From DASQZK01 sp963809925 (GTDB taxonomy: Bacteria; Bacteroidota; Bacteroidia; Bacteroidales; GCA-2748055), in the NCBI GenBank assembly GCA_963809925.1, contig CAWELH010000010.1, positions 310,001 through 374,000 of the forward strand: a stretch of 64,000 bases of DNA, written 5' to 3'. Of this stretch, positions 1 to 8,413 are shown piece after piece. The translations under genes were made by a program, and so were the position numbers. The notes below the pieces were generated by a model. It saw only the letters and a list, made by a program, of their open reading frames with translations, was not told where the DNA came from and did no database searches. Numbering within the stretch: the first letter of the stretch is position 1; each line of letters opens with the position of its first letter.

Positions 1-744
1 ATAAAAATTTATAGGTAAGGACATACAATTCCCCAGGAATAATTCCGGACTCTATTCATCACAAGACGGTCGGGTAGGGTTGAGGATAAATTCAGGCTGT
101 GAAAATAAATAGTAATAACAATAAATATTGGTTACATAAGTATACATAAGTCAATATATATCGGAGTAATTTACAAAAATAACCAGCAAACAACGTATTT
201 TAAGGAGTGCCAATGAAAGCACAATGTTTATTCTTGTATACATAAAAATTATTTAATAATTATAATTATATACATCTAATTACCAGTCATATACAGCAAT
301 TATATAACCTATGAATTGACATATAACCAATGAAAAAGATGAATCCTGTTGAATATGTGTACAATATTTGATATAACCGATTTTAAATCGTTAAATACCA
401 ATTATATACATTATTTAAGTGAAGTATTACTTCATTTAAAGGGATTTAAATAGAGGAATTGTGATACAATAGCTTACGTCATAAATGAATAAAACACGAA
501 ATACACCTCCTCATAAGACATATTTCGGATAGTTTATTATTGTAAACCTGGTTACAAAAATACAAATTTTAATTGTTATACATGTAAACACAATATTGAT
601 TACATTTGTAAATACAAAACTGAAGTGAGCGCATGAAGTGACGATCCAAACGTATGTTTAATATGAAATCACAGTTTAATACATATCTACACCTCCTGAG
701 TTACGCCCTGATCCTCATATCTTTATCCATCACCCCATCACTAC
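1..744. other. AT-rich non-coding spacer with repeated TATACAT motif
   Basis: No convincing gene is visible. The stretch is strongly AT-rich. The heptamer TATACAT occurs five times on the plus strand (141, 237, 269, 405, 577), and GTTACA/TTTACA variants lie between the copies. No tRNA-like or terminator-like structure was recognised. It may be the regulatory or eroded flank of an element to the left of the window; that is inference. Confidence 0.4.
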
Positions 745-751
745 TTTTTAA

Positions 752-841
752 TTTGTTGATTTGTTGATTTGTTGATTTAGTGATTTGTTGATTTAGTGAT
801 TTGTTGATTTGTTGATTTAGTGAATTAATGAGTGATTTAAT
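752..841. repeat. Tandem octamer array, TTTGTTGA type
   Basis: Degenerate tandem octamer repeat (unit TTTGTTGA, with TTTAGTGA variants), about eleven units, ending just before a second octamer array of different sequence. A matching pair of arrays occurs at 17787-17972. Such low-complexity arrays are scattered in Bacteroidota intergenic DNA and often produce spurious Asn/Gln/Ser-rich ORF calls. Confidence 0.8.
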
Positions 842-852
842 GGGTATTTCTC

Positions 853-960
853 ACTCCATAACTCCATAACCCCATAACCCCATAACCCCATAACTTCATA
901 ACTCCATAACTCCATAACTCCATAACTCCATAACTCCATAACTCCATAACCCCATAACTT
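853..960. repeat. Tandem octamer array, CCATAACT type
   Basis: About thirteen units of the octamer CCATAACT, with CCATAACC and TCATAACT variants, running almost to the start codon of the XRE-type regulator at 983. It probably fills that gene's upstream region. The last unit is followed by TAACTTTA, which resembles the -7 box TAnnTTTG, but no -33 partner was found. Confidence 0.8.
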
Positions 961-982
961 TACTCCTAAACATCAATCTAAA

Positions 983-1423
983 ATGAAAGAACGACTGGAA
1001 ATGATCCTTGAAAAATACGGGATATCGGCTTCAAAACTTGCTGAAATTCTCGATGTACAACGTTCCGGCATATCTCATATCCTGGCCGGAAGGAACAATC
1101 CAAGCTACGACTTCCTGGTGCGACTTCTTGAGCACTTTTCAGATATCGACGCAAACTGGTTGCTTAGTGGGGAAGGAAAGATGCTTAAAAATCCGGAGAA
1201 TGAATTATTAACAGAAAAAGACACCAATACCCAAATTCCCCATATACCGGAGTCCTTAACAACCCAAAGTAAGCAAGACGATCCCGTAAAAGAAGAAAAA
1301 ATATCTAAAGAAAAACCGGAAGTTTACAAAGGTAAACAAGCATATTCTTCACCCGAGGATAATATTTCCGGGTTGTTTATTCTGTATTCCGATGGAACCT
1401 TCAGGAGATATAAGCCGGAATAG
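983..1423 (+). CDS. XRE-family helix-turn-helix DNA-binding protein
   Basis: Predicted cytoplasmic transcription regulator of 146 residues. The N-terminal ~65 residues form a Cro/CI-type helix-turn-helix: 'SASKLAEILDVQRSGISHIL' is the recognition region, followed by 'GRNNPSYDFLVRLL' and 'DANWLLSGEG', typical of phage-type XRE repressors in Bacteroidota. Residues ~70-125 are Lys/Glu/Pro-rich and probably disordered; the last ~20 residues ('GLFILYSDGTFRRYKP') form a short conserved-looking tail. The start follows directly after the octamer array, and no clear Shine-Dalgarno is seen. The gene ends 31 bases before pyrD. Its target is unknown; no phage genes are nearby. Confidence 0.85.
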   Translation: MKERLEMILEKYGISASKLAEILDVQRSGISHILAGRNNPSYDFLVRLLEHFSDIDANWLLSGEGKMLKNPENELLTEKDTNTQIPHIPESLTTQSKQDDPVKEEKISKEKPEVYKGKQAYSSPEDNISGLFILYSDGTFRRYKPE

Positions 1424-1454
1424 AATATTCTGTTTATATTTGCATAAAAATTGT

Positions 1455-2498
1455 ATGTATAAGCGCTTTTTGCGGCCATTCTTGTTCAAACTCTCTCCTG
1501 AAACCGTTCACAGTCTGATTGTTGGTCTGGTAAAATTCATTTCTAAAATTCCCTTTTCATCTTCGCTTGCATTAAAGATCTTTGGAATGCGACATCCATT
1601 GCTGGAGAAAGAAATACTGGGATTTCACTTTAAGAATCCTGTTGGGTTGGCTGCAGGTTTTGATAAAAACGCATCTTTTTACAAAGACTTCAGGATGTTT
1701 GGCTTTGGATTTATCGAAATCGGTACGGTTACTCCAAGGCCACAACCGGGAAATTCCAGGCCCAGAAGTTTTCGTCTTCCTGAAGACAAGGCACTAATAA
1801 ATCGAATGGGCTTTAACAATGACGGTGTTGATGAAGCTGTGAAGAGGTTAAAATCACGACCGAAAGACTATATCATTGGCGGTAACATCGGGAAAAACAC
1901 GCTTACACCAAATGTGAGGGCTGTGGAGGATTATGAATACTGCTTTAACAAACTGTACGACTATGTCGATTATTTCGTTGTTAATGTAAGTTGTCCCAAT
2001 ATATCTGATATGGCTGAGCTACAGGATGAGGATAGATTACGGGAAATCCTGAGTCGCCTCGTAATGGTCAGATCCAAACAAGCCATAAGAAAACCTGTGC
2101 TGCTGAAAATTTCCCCTGATCTGAACCTGAAGCAAATTGAAGAGACGGTGAAAATTGTTCGTGAAGAAGGTCTTGATGGCATTGTTGCAACCAATACCAC
2201 CATCACGCGAAAAAACCTGAAAACAGCGGCTTCCGTTGTCAGCAGCATTGGAAGGGGTGGGCTTTCCGGGGCCCCGATCACAGACACATCGACAGAAATT
2301 ATCCGTTACATTCGTAAAATTGCGGGGCCTGACCTGCCAATTATCGGTGTTGGTGGAATTATGAGCGTTAATGATGCCCTTGAAAAATTGGAAGCCGGAG
2401 CAGATTTGTTACAAATATATACGGGCTTCATTTATGAAGGGCCTGGATTTGTCAGGCAAATTCTAAAAGGTATACGCAAACGATTGGTTACTGTATAG
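1455..2498 (+). CDS. pyrD: Dihydroorotate dehydrogenase (quinone), class 2
   Basis: Oxidises dihydroorotate to orotate in pyrimidine synthesis, passing electrons through FMN to membrane quinone. The 347-residue product has the class-2 N-terminal membrane-associating helices ('MYKRFLRPFLFKLSPETVH'). It also has the family motifs 'GFNNDG', 'GGNIGKN', 'NVSCPN', 'KISPDL', 'ATNTT', 'GRGGLSGAPI' and 'IGVGGI', and ends with 'QIYTGFIYEGPGF'. The catalytic base of class 2 is a Ser in the NVSCPN segment, which is present. I chose the ATG at 1455 because the class-2 amphipathic helix begins there; an upstream in-frame ATG at 1392 overlaps the previous gene and adds non-conserved residues. Confidence 0.95.
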   Translation: MYKRFLRPFLFKLSPETVHSLIVGLVKFISKIPFSSSLALKIFGMRHPLLEKEILGFHFKNPVGLAAGFDKNASFYKDFRMFGFGFIEIGTVTPRPQPGNSRPRSFRLPEDKALINRMGFNNDGVDEAVKRLKSRPKDYIIGGNIGKNTLTPNVRAVEDYEYCFNKLYDYVDYFVVNVSCPNISDMAELQDEDRLREILSRLVMVRSKQAIRKPVLLKISPDLNLKQIEETVKIVREEGLDGIVATNTTITRKNLKTAASVVSSIGRGGLSGAPITDTSTEIIRYIRKIAGPDLPIIGVGGIMSVNDALEKLEAGADLLQIYTGFIYEGPGFVRQILKGIRKRLVTV

Positions 2499-2742
2499 AT
2501 TCCACTGTTTATTCCGGGTTCTCTTTGTATATAGTTGTAACCTAATGTAATGGTGGATACTTTTAGGCCTTCAGATTTACTTGTTGAATTCAACGGTTGT
2601 TTTATTGTATCGAACTATTATTAAGATTATTTTTGTTAAGACTTTTTCCCCTGCAGTACTATCCTTATCCCTTAATCTCGGACGTTTCGATAAACGCAGA
2701 AGTATGACATGTATTTTTTCGGAAAACCAAAATCTTAATGTG

Positions 2743-3648
2743 ATGAATCTTCCTGGTCTTAGTTCACTGGCATTTTTATTTATGACATTGACGGTTGCAG
2801 GGCAGTCGGGTAAAAAACCGAACATTGAAACACCAGTTGATGATGCAGAGTTTAAGCAGATCCTTGAGTATTACACCTATGATGAGGGCATACCGTCGGA
2901 TCCTGTTTTTTATGGAGAATGGCCATGGAGGGGTCCACAAGTAATTTATAAGTTGTCTTACCGCAGTGTTAGAGAACAACGGGTACCTGCTTATCTTGCC
3001 ATACCTAAAGAAAAACATGAAGAGAAGCTCCCCGTTATCATTCTGATGCACGGCTGGAACTTGTTCTGGGGGAAGAATGAAGACTGGGTTCAGGAATGGA
3101 TACCCATTCTGACAGCCCAGGGGTATGCTGTTCTGGCGCCTGACCATTTTCTTTTCGGCGAAAGGAAAGTGGAGGGAGGATTTGACGAAGGGAGTAATCG
3201 AGGACCCTATTATTACAGAGACTGGATGGTCCAGTCAGTAGAAGATCTGCGCCGCGGTATAGATTACCTTCTGACACGACCTGATATCGATCCCGACCGC
3301 ATTGCCATTCTCGGTGGAAGCCTGGGAGGTTGGATTGGCTCAATCCTGGCAGGCGTTGAACCCAGGATCAAAACAGCAGTGCTTACTGTACCTGCAACGG
3401 AGTTTGTCAGGGCGCAAACACCTGCCGGCAGAGTGATAAACAGCAGTAACTTCTTCCCGCGGTATGATGGTCTTTCTCTCCTTGTGGTGGTAGCTAAAAA
3501 AGACATCCAGCTGCGGACATCCCGGGCCAGGGAACTCTATGATACTGCACCGGTAAAAAAGAAATTTATTGAATACGATGAAGAGCATTTTCTGGATCCC
3601 CAAAAATATAACAAGGACATCCTGGAATGGCTAAAGGCCGAATTGTAG
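2743..3648 (+). CDS. Secreted alpha/beta hydrolase (dienelactone hydrolase / prolyl oligopeptidase-like)
   Basis: Predicted exported serine hydrolase of 301 residues. It begins with a signal peptide ('LSSLAFLFMTLTVAGQSG'), which is why the ATG at 2743 was chosen over in-frame starts at 2581 (TTG) and 2704. The fold shows an oxyanion region 'VIILMHGWN', a nucleophile elbow 'GGSLGG' (Ser), an acid 'VVAKKD' and a C-terminal His in 'DEEHF', i.e. a complete Ser-Asp-His triad. The insert 'YYYRDWMVQSVEDLRRGIDYL' before the nucleophile is typical of acyl-peptide or acetyl-xylan esterase-like families. The substrate cannot be told from sequence. It stands alone between pyrD and the oxidoreductase pair. 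Confidence 0.8.
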   Translation: MNLPGLSSLAFLFMTLTVAGQSGKKPNIETPVDDAEFKQILEYYTYDEGIPSDPVFYGEWPWRGPQVIYKLSYRSVREQRVPAYLAIPKEKHEEKLPVIILMHGWNLFWGKNEDWVQEWIPILTAQGYAVLAPDHFLFGERKVEGGFDEGSNRGPYYYRDWMVQSVEDLRRGIDYLLTRPDIDPDRIAILGGSLGGWIGSILAGVEPRIKTAVLTVPATEFVRAQTPAGRVINSSNFFPRYDGLSLLVVVAKKDIQLRTSRARELYDTAPVKKKFIEYDEEHFLDPQKYNKDILEWLKAEL

Positions 3649-3736
3649 GATTTTCACTAATTCCAATTCATAACAGGCTTACAATTAGCCACTTTGCACG
3701 CAACCTGCCCCAGGTTAATGAATTTTATTTTTAGCG

Positions 3737-3744
3737 TACCTTTG
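3737..3744 (+). promoter_or_regulatory. Putative Bacteroidota -7 promoter box (TACCTTTG)
   Basis: TACCTTTG matches the Bacteroidota sigma-ABfr -7 consensus TAnnTTTG exactly and lies about 140 bases upstream of the first Gfo/Idh/MocA gene. No TTG-type -33 element was found at the expected spacing, so support is partial. Confidence 0.35.
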
Positions 3745-3886
3745 CATTTTGAAAATGATTTTGAGGCTATTGCATTACAGTTACCTTTTCCAACCATCTG
3801 GAATCTGCCGGACACATCTGCAAGGACAAAAACGATGGATTTCAGGCCGTAAAGACTTACGTTTGATTCATTGATATCCGAAGATT

Positions 3887-5323
3887 ATGAAAAGAAGAAA
3901 ATTTTTCCAGGTAGCAACCGTGAGTGTTGCCGGTATGGGTTTGACAGCTTCCTGCACCGGGAACAAAAGTTCTGAGCAAAAGGAGGAAACAACCGCTTCA
4001 GTAATCAGGAAAGCACCTGATTATCGTCAAAGTATAAAGAGCTCTTTCCCCGGAAACAATTCGAAATCTGCATCCGACACAGTAGTGCTGGCACTTATCG
4101 GTGCCGGGGGATATGGAACCAATCTTGCATTGCAGACTGCGGGGCTCAACATGAATACGAGGTTTAAATATGTTTGCGATGTGGATGATACCAGGGGCGG
4201 ACAAGCCATCTCCGAATTGAAAAAGATTCAGGGTTCAGCGCCCATAAGGGTCAGGGACATGCGCAAAGTATTTGACGATAAGGATGTTGACGGTGTATTC
4301 ATTGCCACGCCCGAGCACTGGCATGGCCTTGCAACCATTTGGGCTTGCCAGGCAGGTAAGGATGTGTACGTTGAGAAATGCATTTCACATAACATTTTCG
4401 AGGGTCAGCAGATGATCAGCGCTGCCATGAAATACAATCGAATCGTCCAGTGCGGAACTCAGAACAGAAGTGCAGACTATGCCCTGACTGCACGCGATTA
4501 TATCAAATCGGGTGGTCTTGGCGAAATCGTTGCGGTACACGTCAGGGGATTGCTCGATGGGCCGGTTCCGTTCAATGAAAAAGAGGAAATGGACGCACCC
4601 AATACGATCGATTGGGATATGTGGCTAGGACCTGCTCCTTTAGCACCATACAGCATCTCCAGGAATAAAGCATGGGGTTATTACTGGGACTATTCGGGTG
4701 GGTATGCCATGGCGGAAGGGATCATTCACCAGCTCGATATGACAAGATTGGTACTTGACAATCCCGGGTTTCCTAAATCAGCCTATTGTGCCGGAGGTCG
4801 TTATTGTTTTGATGATAAAAGGGATATCCCCGATTACCAGATGGTTACCTTTGATTTCGGTACCTTCATTATGACCCTTGAGGCAGGAGAATTTACCAAT
4901 TACATGGCGAAATCCAGTCCGCAGATCAGGTTCGGTCCGGACTTTCCGGAATGGAAACAAAACGCCACCCGTATCCAGATCCTGGGAACCAAACGCATGA
5001 TGCATGTAGGACGTATGGGAGGAGGCTGGCAGGTGTTCGATAAGGATGGCCGCATTGAAGCGCAACAAACCGGCCTGTACCCGCTGGAACCGCATCTGAA
5101 GAATTATATAGATTGTATCCGGTCAAGAAATCAACCCAACGGTAATATTGTTCAGGGGCACAACAGTGCTGTACTGATCCATCTTGCCAATCTGTCGTAT
5201 CGTTTGGGTGGCAGACTGTTACAATTCTCACCTGAATATGAGACAATTATGAATGACCGGGAAGCGGAGCTGCTGATGCAGCCCCGCTACCGTCAAGGCT
5301 TTGAATTCCCCGGAGATATATAG
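3887..5323 (+). CDS. Tat-exported Gfo/Idh/MocA family oxidoreductase (copy 1)
   Basis: Predicted NAD(P)-dependent sugar or cyclitol oxidoreductase of 478 residues, exported. The N-terminus 'MKRRKFFQ' followed by a hydrophobic stretch and 'LTASC' looks like a twin-arginine signal with a lipobox, suggesting a Tat lipoprotein in the envelope. The Rossmann motif 'ALIGAGGYG' is near residue 70. 'ATPEHWH' and 'YVEK' are family landmarks, but the usual EKP is EKC here. The C-terminal substrate domain includes 'MWLGPAP', 'GYYWDYSGGYAMAEGIIHQLD' (partly) and 'GHNSAVL'. A close paralog follows 231 bases downstream. Exported members of this family usually act on sugars released outside the cytoplasm; the actual substrate is unknown. 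Confidence 0.85.
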   Translation: MKRRKFFQVATVSVAGMGLTASCTGNKSSEQKEETTASVIRKAPDYRQSIKSSFPGNNSKSASDTVVLALIGAGGYGTNLALQTAGLNMNTRFKYVCDVDDTRGGQAISELKKIQGSAPIRVRDMRKVFDDKDVDGVFIATPEHWHGLATIWACQAGKDVYVEKCISHNIFEGQQMISAAMKYNRIVQCGTQNRSADYALTARDYIKSGGLGEIVAVHVRGLLDGPVPFNEKEEMDAPNTIDWDMWLGPAPLAPYSISRNKAWGYYWDYSGGYAMAEGIIHQLDMTRLVLDNPGFPKSAYCAGGRYCFDDKRDIPDYQMVTFDFGTFIMTLEAGEFTNYMAKSSPQIRFGPDFPEWKQNATRIQILGTKRMMHVGRMGGGWQVFDKDGRIEAQQTGLYPLEPHLKNYIDCIRSRNQPNGNIVQGHNSAVLIHLANLSYRLGGRLLQFSPEYETIMNDREAELLMQPRYRQGFEFPGDI

Positions 5324-5554
5324 GAGAAATTTTACCTGAATTGTAATCTGAACCTGTTTCGGATCTAATGGTTGAAATTAATATGTTGAAAATAATATAA
5401 TTGAAAGATATGGACCTGATCCTAATGATGGTACTTTTCATGCTATTTCTGGTATCCTCCTGTTTAATAATGTTATCGGATGTGAATAATATTTACATTT
5501 GATATAGGTATTGAAAGTACGGGCATTTGTATAACATCATAAAATCATTATCCT

Positions 5555-6994
5555 ATGAAAAGGAGAAAATTTTTTCAGATCACATCGATGAGCGTTGCCG
5601 GGATGGGTTTGACAGCCTCATGCTCCAATTCATCGAAAAAGTCAGACGACATGACTGGCGGAGCAGCGAAAGAATTGGAGTACACTAAACCCGTTTACAA
5701 AAATAACATGAAAGCTGTCCCGACGGCAGGGACTGGGAAGAGCCCTTCTGATACCGTTATACTGGCTCTCATTGGCGCCGGGGCTTATGGAACCAATCTG
5801 ATACTTGAAGCTGCAGACACGGACAAAAACATACGGATTAAGTATATCTGTGACGTGGATGACAAGAGAGGTGGACACGCAATTTCCGAACTGAAAAAAA
5901 AGCAGGGATTTGAACCAATTCGAGTCAGGGATATGCAGAAGGTTTTTGATGACAAGGAAGTTGACGGGGTTTTCATTGCGACGCCTGAGCACTGGCATGC
6001 CCTTGCTACGATACGTGCATGTCAGGCCGGAAAGGACGTATATGTAGAGAAGACGGTTTCACACGATATCTACCAGGGACAGAAGATGATAGAGGCAGCA
6101 GTTAAATATAATCGGGTTGTTCAGTGTGGCATGCAGAACAGGAGTACCGACTATGGGCTTACTGCCAGAGATTATATTAAAAGTGGTGAGTTGGGAGATG
6201 TGATTGCCGTACATGTACGGGAACTTGATATCGGCCCTGTACCATTCCGGCCAGATGAAGATACTGACGCACCGGATTCGATCGACTGGGATATGTGGCT
6301 CGGACCTGCACCGAAAGTCCCGTTCAACGTCTCCAGGAACAAGGCCTGGGGGTATTATTGGGATTATTCAGGCGGCTATGCTATGTCGGGCGGTATCATT
6401 CACCAGGTCGACCTGGCCAGAATGGTGCTTGGAGATCCTGGATTTCCAAAATCTGTATACTGTGCCGGAGGCAGGTATTGTTTTGATGACAACAGGGAAG
6501 TACCCGATTATCAAATGGCAGTCTTTGACTATGGCAATTTCATCATGAACATCCAGGCAGGTGAATTTTCCGATTATATGGCAAAATCTGGTCCCGAAAT
6601 CAGGTTTGGCGATGCACTTCCTGAGTGGAGCCAAAATTCCACTTTTATCCAAATCCTCGGCACAAAACGGATGATGTACGTCGGACGAATGGGAGGCGGC
6701 TGGCAGGTGTTTGAGAAAGACGGAAAGGTTGTGGCACAGCAGTCGGGGAGATTTCCACTGAGTGCGCATATTAAGAATTACATCGATTGCATCCGAACGA
6801 GAAAACAACCCAATGGAAACATATATCAGGGTCATAATAGCGGCGTACTGATGCACCTTGCGAATCTGTCATACAGGACAGGGAAGCAATTGATTTTCTC
6901 ACCGGAATACGAATCGGTGATGAATGATCCTCTAGCACAACAAATGGCGTACCCAGCATACAGACAAGGGTACGAAATTCCAAAAGAAGTTTAA
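5555..6994 (+). CDS. Tat-exported Gfo/Idh/MocA family oxidoreductase (copy 2)
   Basis: Tandem paralog of the gene at 3887, collinear over its whole 479 residues and largely identical by eye, including the Tat/lipobox leader ('MKRRKFFQITSMSVAGMGL', 'LTASC'), the Rossmann 'ALIGAGAYG', 'ATPEHWH', 'YVEK' (here followed by T, not P) and 'GPAPKVPFNVSRNKAWGYYW'. Differences concentrate in the linker after the leader and in surface loops, suggesting an old duplication kept by selection rather than a recent copy. The next gene starts 11 bases after its stop, so the two are probably co-transcribed. The substrate is unknown; divergence of the pair may reflect related but distinct sugars. Confidence 0.85.
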   Translation: MKRRKFFQITSMSVAGMGLTASCSNSSKKSDDMTGGAAKELEYTKPVYKNNMKAVPTAGTGKSPSDTVILALIGAGAYGTNLILEAADTDKNIRIKYICDVDDKRGGHAISELKKKQGFEPIRVRDMQKVFDDKEVDGVFIATPEHWHALATIRACQAGKDVYVEKTVSHDIYQGQKMIEAAVKYNRVVQCGMQNRSTDYGLTARDYIKSGELGDVIAVHVRELDIGPVPFRPDEDTDAPDSIDWDMWLGPAPKVPFNVSRNKAWGYYWDYSGGYAMSGGIIHQVDLARMVLGDPGFPKSVYCAGGRYCFDDNREVPDYQMAVFDYGNFIMNIQAGEFSDYMAKSGPEIRFGDALPEWSQNSTFIQILGTKRMMYVGRMGGGWQVFEKDGKVVAQQSGRFPLSAHIKNYIDCIRTRKQPNGNIYQGHNSGVLMHLANLSYRTGKQLIFSPEYESVMNDPLAQQMAYPAYRQGYEIPKEV

Positions 6995-7005
6995 ATCGAG
7001 AGGCT

Positions 7006-7731
7006 ATGAAAATAAAGAAACTGGTGTTGATCCTATCGTCAATTGTGATTCTTGTTATTGCCTTTCTTGTGGTCCTTGCATTTTCCAGGACATGGGGAAA
7101 AACCGATATTGAATTTAAAGTCCACATCAATGAGACCCTTGTACTACAATCGACATTTGGAGAATCCCCGACCTTTGCATTCTGGATTGAAAATCCCGCA
7201 AACGGCGAGATCCGTACCATATATGTAACCAAGCGCGCTGCTCTGGGTGACTGGGAAGGAAAAGCCAGCGTACCTGTTGCACTGCCGGCATGGTTTGAGA
7301 TATATAAGAGACAGGGTCAAGCGGATGTCGTACCGAATCTTGATGAAAATTCATCCCTCACCATTACCGGTGCGACACCGCAGCCAGGGTATTTCACTGC
7401 GAGAGTGCGTGTACCCCGGGACAGTAAGTGGAACTGCTATATTGAAGTGAACCTTGCTGGTGATTTTAACGATGATTATCAGATGTATAATGAAGAAGAA
7501 AAAACTTCTGATGAATATCTTTCGGGACAGCCGGCCTTACTTTATAAAGCTGAAATCACTGCAGAAGCAGGGAATCTGGTTGCCCCTGGGGTTGAGGGTA
7601 TGAGTTTACTTGATGATGAGGGTAAAGCTGTACTTAAACCTTTAAAAGGGATTACAACGGCAACGGATATATTTGACGAAATTGAAATTTTAGCTTTACG
7701 TCCAAAGCCCCGGATTATCGAATGGAAATAG
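7006..7731 (+). CDS. Membrane-anchored DUF2271-like protein
   Basis: 241 residues. It starts with an N-terminal membrane helix ('LVLILSSIVILVIAFLVVLA') followed by an extracytoplasmic domain. 'FAFWIENPANGEIRTIYVT', 'LPAWFEI', 'GATPQPG', 'IEVNLAGDFND' and especially 'SGQPALLY' match the pattern I know from DUF2271 periplasmic proteins. The call rests on recall of that pattern and is moderate. The gene is 11 bases after the second oxidoreductase, so it likely shares its transcript and may act with it in the envelope. Some DUF2271 proteins lie near flavin-reductase-type systems; nothing like that is seen here. Confidence 0.6.
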   Translation: MKIKKLVLILSSIVILVIAFLVVLAFSRTWGKTDIEFKVHINETLVLQSTFGESPTFAFWIENPANGEIRTIYVTKRAALGDWEGKASVPVALPAWFEIYKRQGQADVVPNLDENSSLTITGATPQPGYFTARVRVPRDSKWNCYIEVNLAGDFNDDYQMYNEEEKTSDEYLSGQPALLYKAEITAEAGNLVAPGVEGMSLLDDEGKAVLKPLKGITTATDIFDEIEILALRPKPRIIEWK

Positions 7732-7811
7732 TCCGGAAGTGTCCTGATCCGGGATCCGTCAACTTTTAAAACGCAAAAAACCGCACCAGGAGAGATGCGG
7801 TCGTCAGGTTG

Positions 7812-7884
7812 TGATCCAGCTGGGGCTCGAACCCAGGACCCCATCCTTAAAAGGGATGTGCTCTACCAGCTGAGCTACTGAATC
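7812..7884 (-). tRNA. tRNA-Lys (anticodon UUU)
   Basis: Read on the minus strand, a full cloverleaf forms. The acceptor GATTCAG pairs with CTGGATC, with one G-U. The D-arm is AGCTCAGCTGGTAGAGC, the anticodon stem CATCC/GGATG has loop CTTTTAA (anticodon TTT), and the T-arm is CTGGG-TTCGAGC-CCCAG. The discriminator is A; the 3' CCA is not encoded. It stands alone between the DUF2271-like gene and a sulfatase relic. Confidence 0.95.
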
Positions 7885-8012
7885 TGCTTGTTTTGTTAGC
7901 GGGTTGCAAATATAAAGCATTATTGCTTTTATGCAAAAGCTTTTGAAATATTATTTCTAAAAAATGGGCTTCTGCGGAACAAGCTACTCATAAACAAATG
8001 AATATCAAAAAG

Positions 8013-8400
8013 CTAATTTTTGCGCTCAAATACACGGTCGATATTAAAATCCGGATTTACGGAAGGAATGCGGGCGTTATTGACCATAATCCATTCGTGG
8101 AGTTTATCAAGTAGCTCCCTGGTTTTTTCCGGCATTTTGGTCTACAAATCCTCCGATTCGCCGATATCCTTTTTCAGATTATACAGTTCAACCCGACCTT
8201 CCGGCGTATAGCACAGGTTGCTATCCACATCAATATAATCGCCGAAGAATTCAATAAGCTTGTAGTCGCCTTCCCTGATTACTGCTGCAGGGGATGTACC
8301 CCATTGAGGATCATACAACGGCATATACCAATAGAGCCCTCGAAGGTGTGCATTACGGGGTAACATAAGCATCGATTCATAACTTCTCGTAAATTCGTAT
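8013..8400 (-). pseudogene. Arylsulfatase C-terminal remnant (truncated, with internal amber stop)
   Basis: The minus strand encodes the end of a sulfatase: 'RGLYWYMPLYDPQWGTSPA', 'AVIREGDYKLIEFFGDYID' and 'RVELYNLKKDIGESEDL' are the conserved C-terminal features of arylsulfatases of the polysaccharide-degrading kind. A TAG at 8142-8144 interrupts it. The same frame then continues as 'KMPEKTRELLDKLHEWIMV' to a TAA/TAG-type end at 8013-8015, which fits a normal sulfatase tail. The N-terminal ~350-400 residues, including the formylglycine motif CxPSR, are missing; coding similarity stops just before the exonuclease gene at 8414. This is a relic, not a functional enzyme. Confidence 0.75.
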
Positions 8401-8413
8401 AAAATATTTTAAA

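Noticed and set aside
752..960. Possible CRISPR-like array
   Set aside because: The units are continuous octamers with no spacers, and no cas genes are nearby.
5642..5998. Minus-strand ORFs opposite the second oxidoreductase
   Set aside because: They are shadows of a strongly conserved Rossmann domain on the plus strand.
7542..7844. Minus-strand ORF of 100 residues
   Set aside because: It overlaps the DUF2271-like gene and runs into tRNA-Lys.
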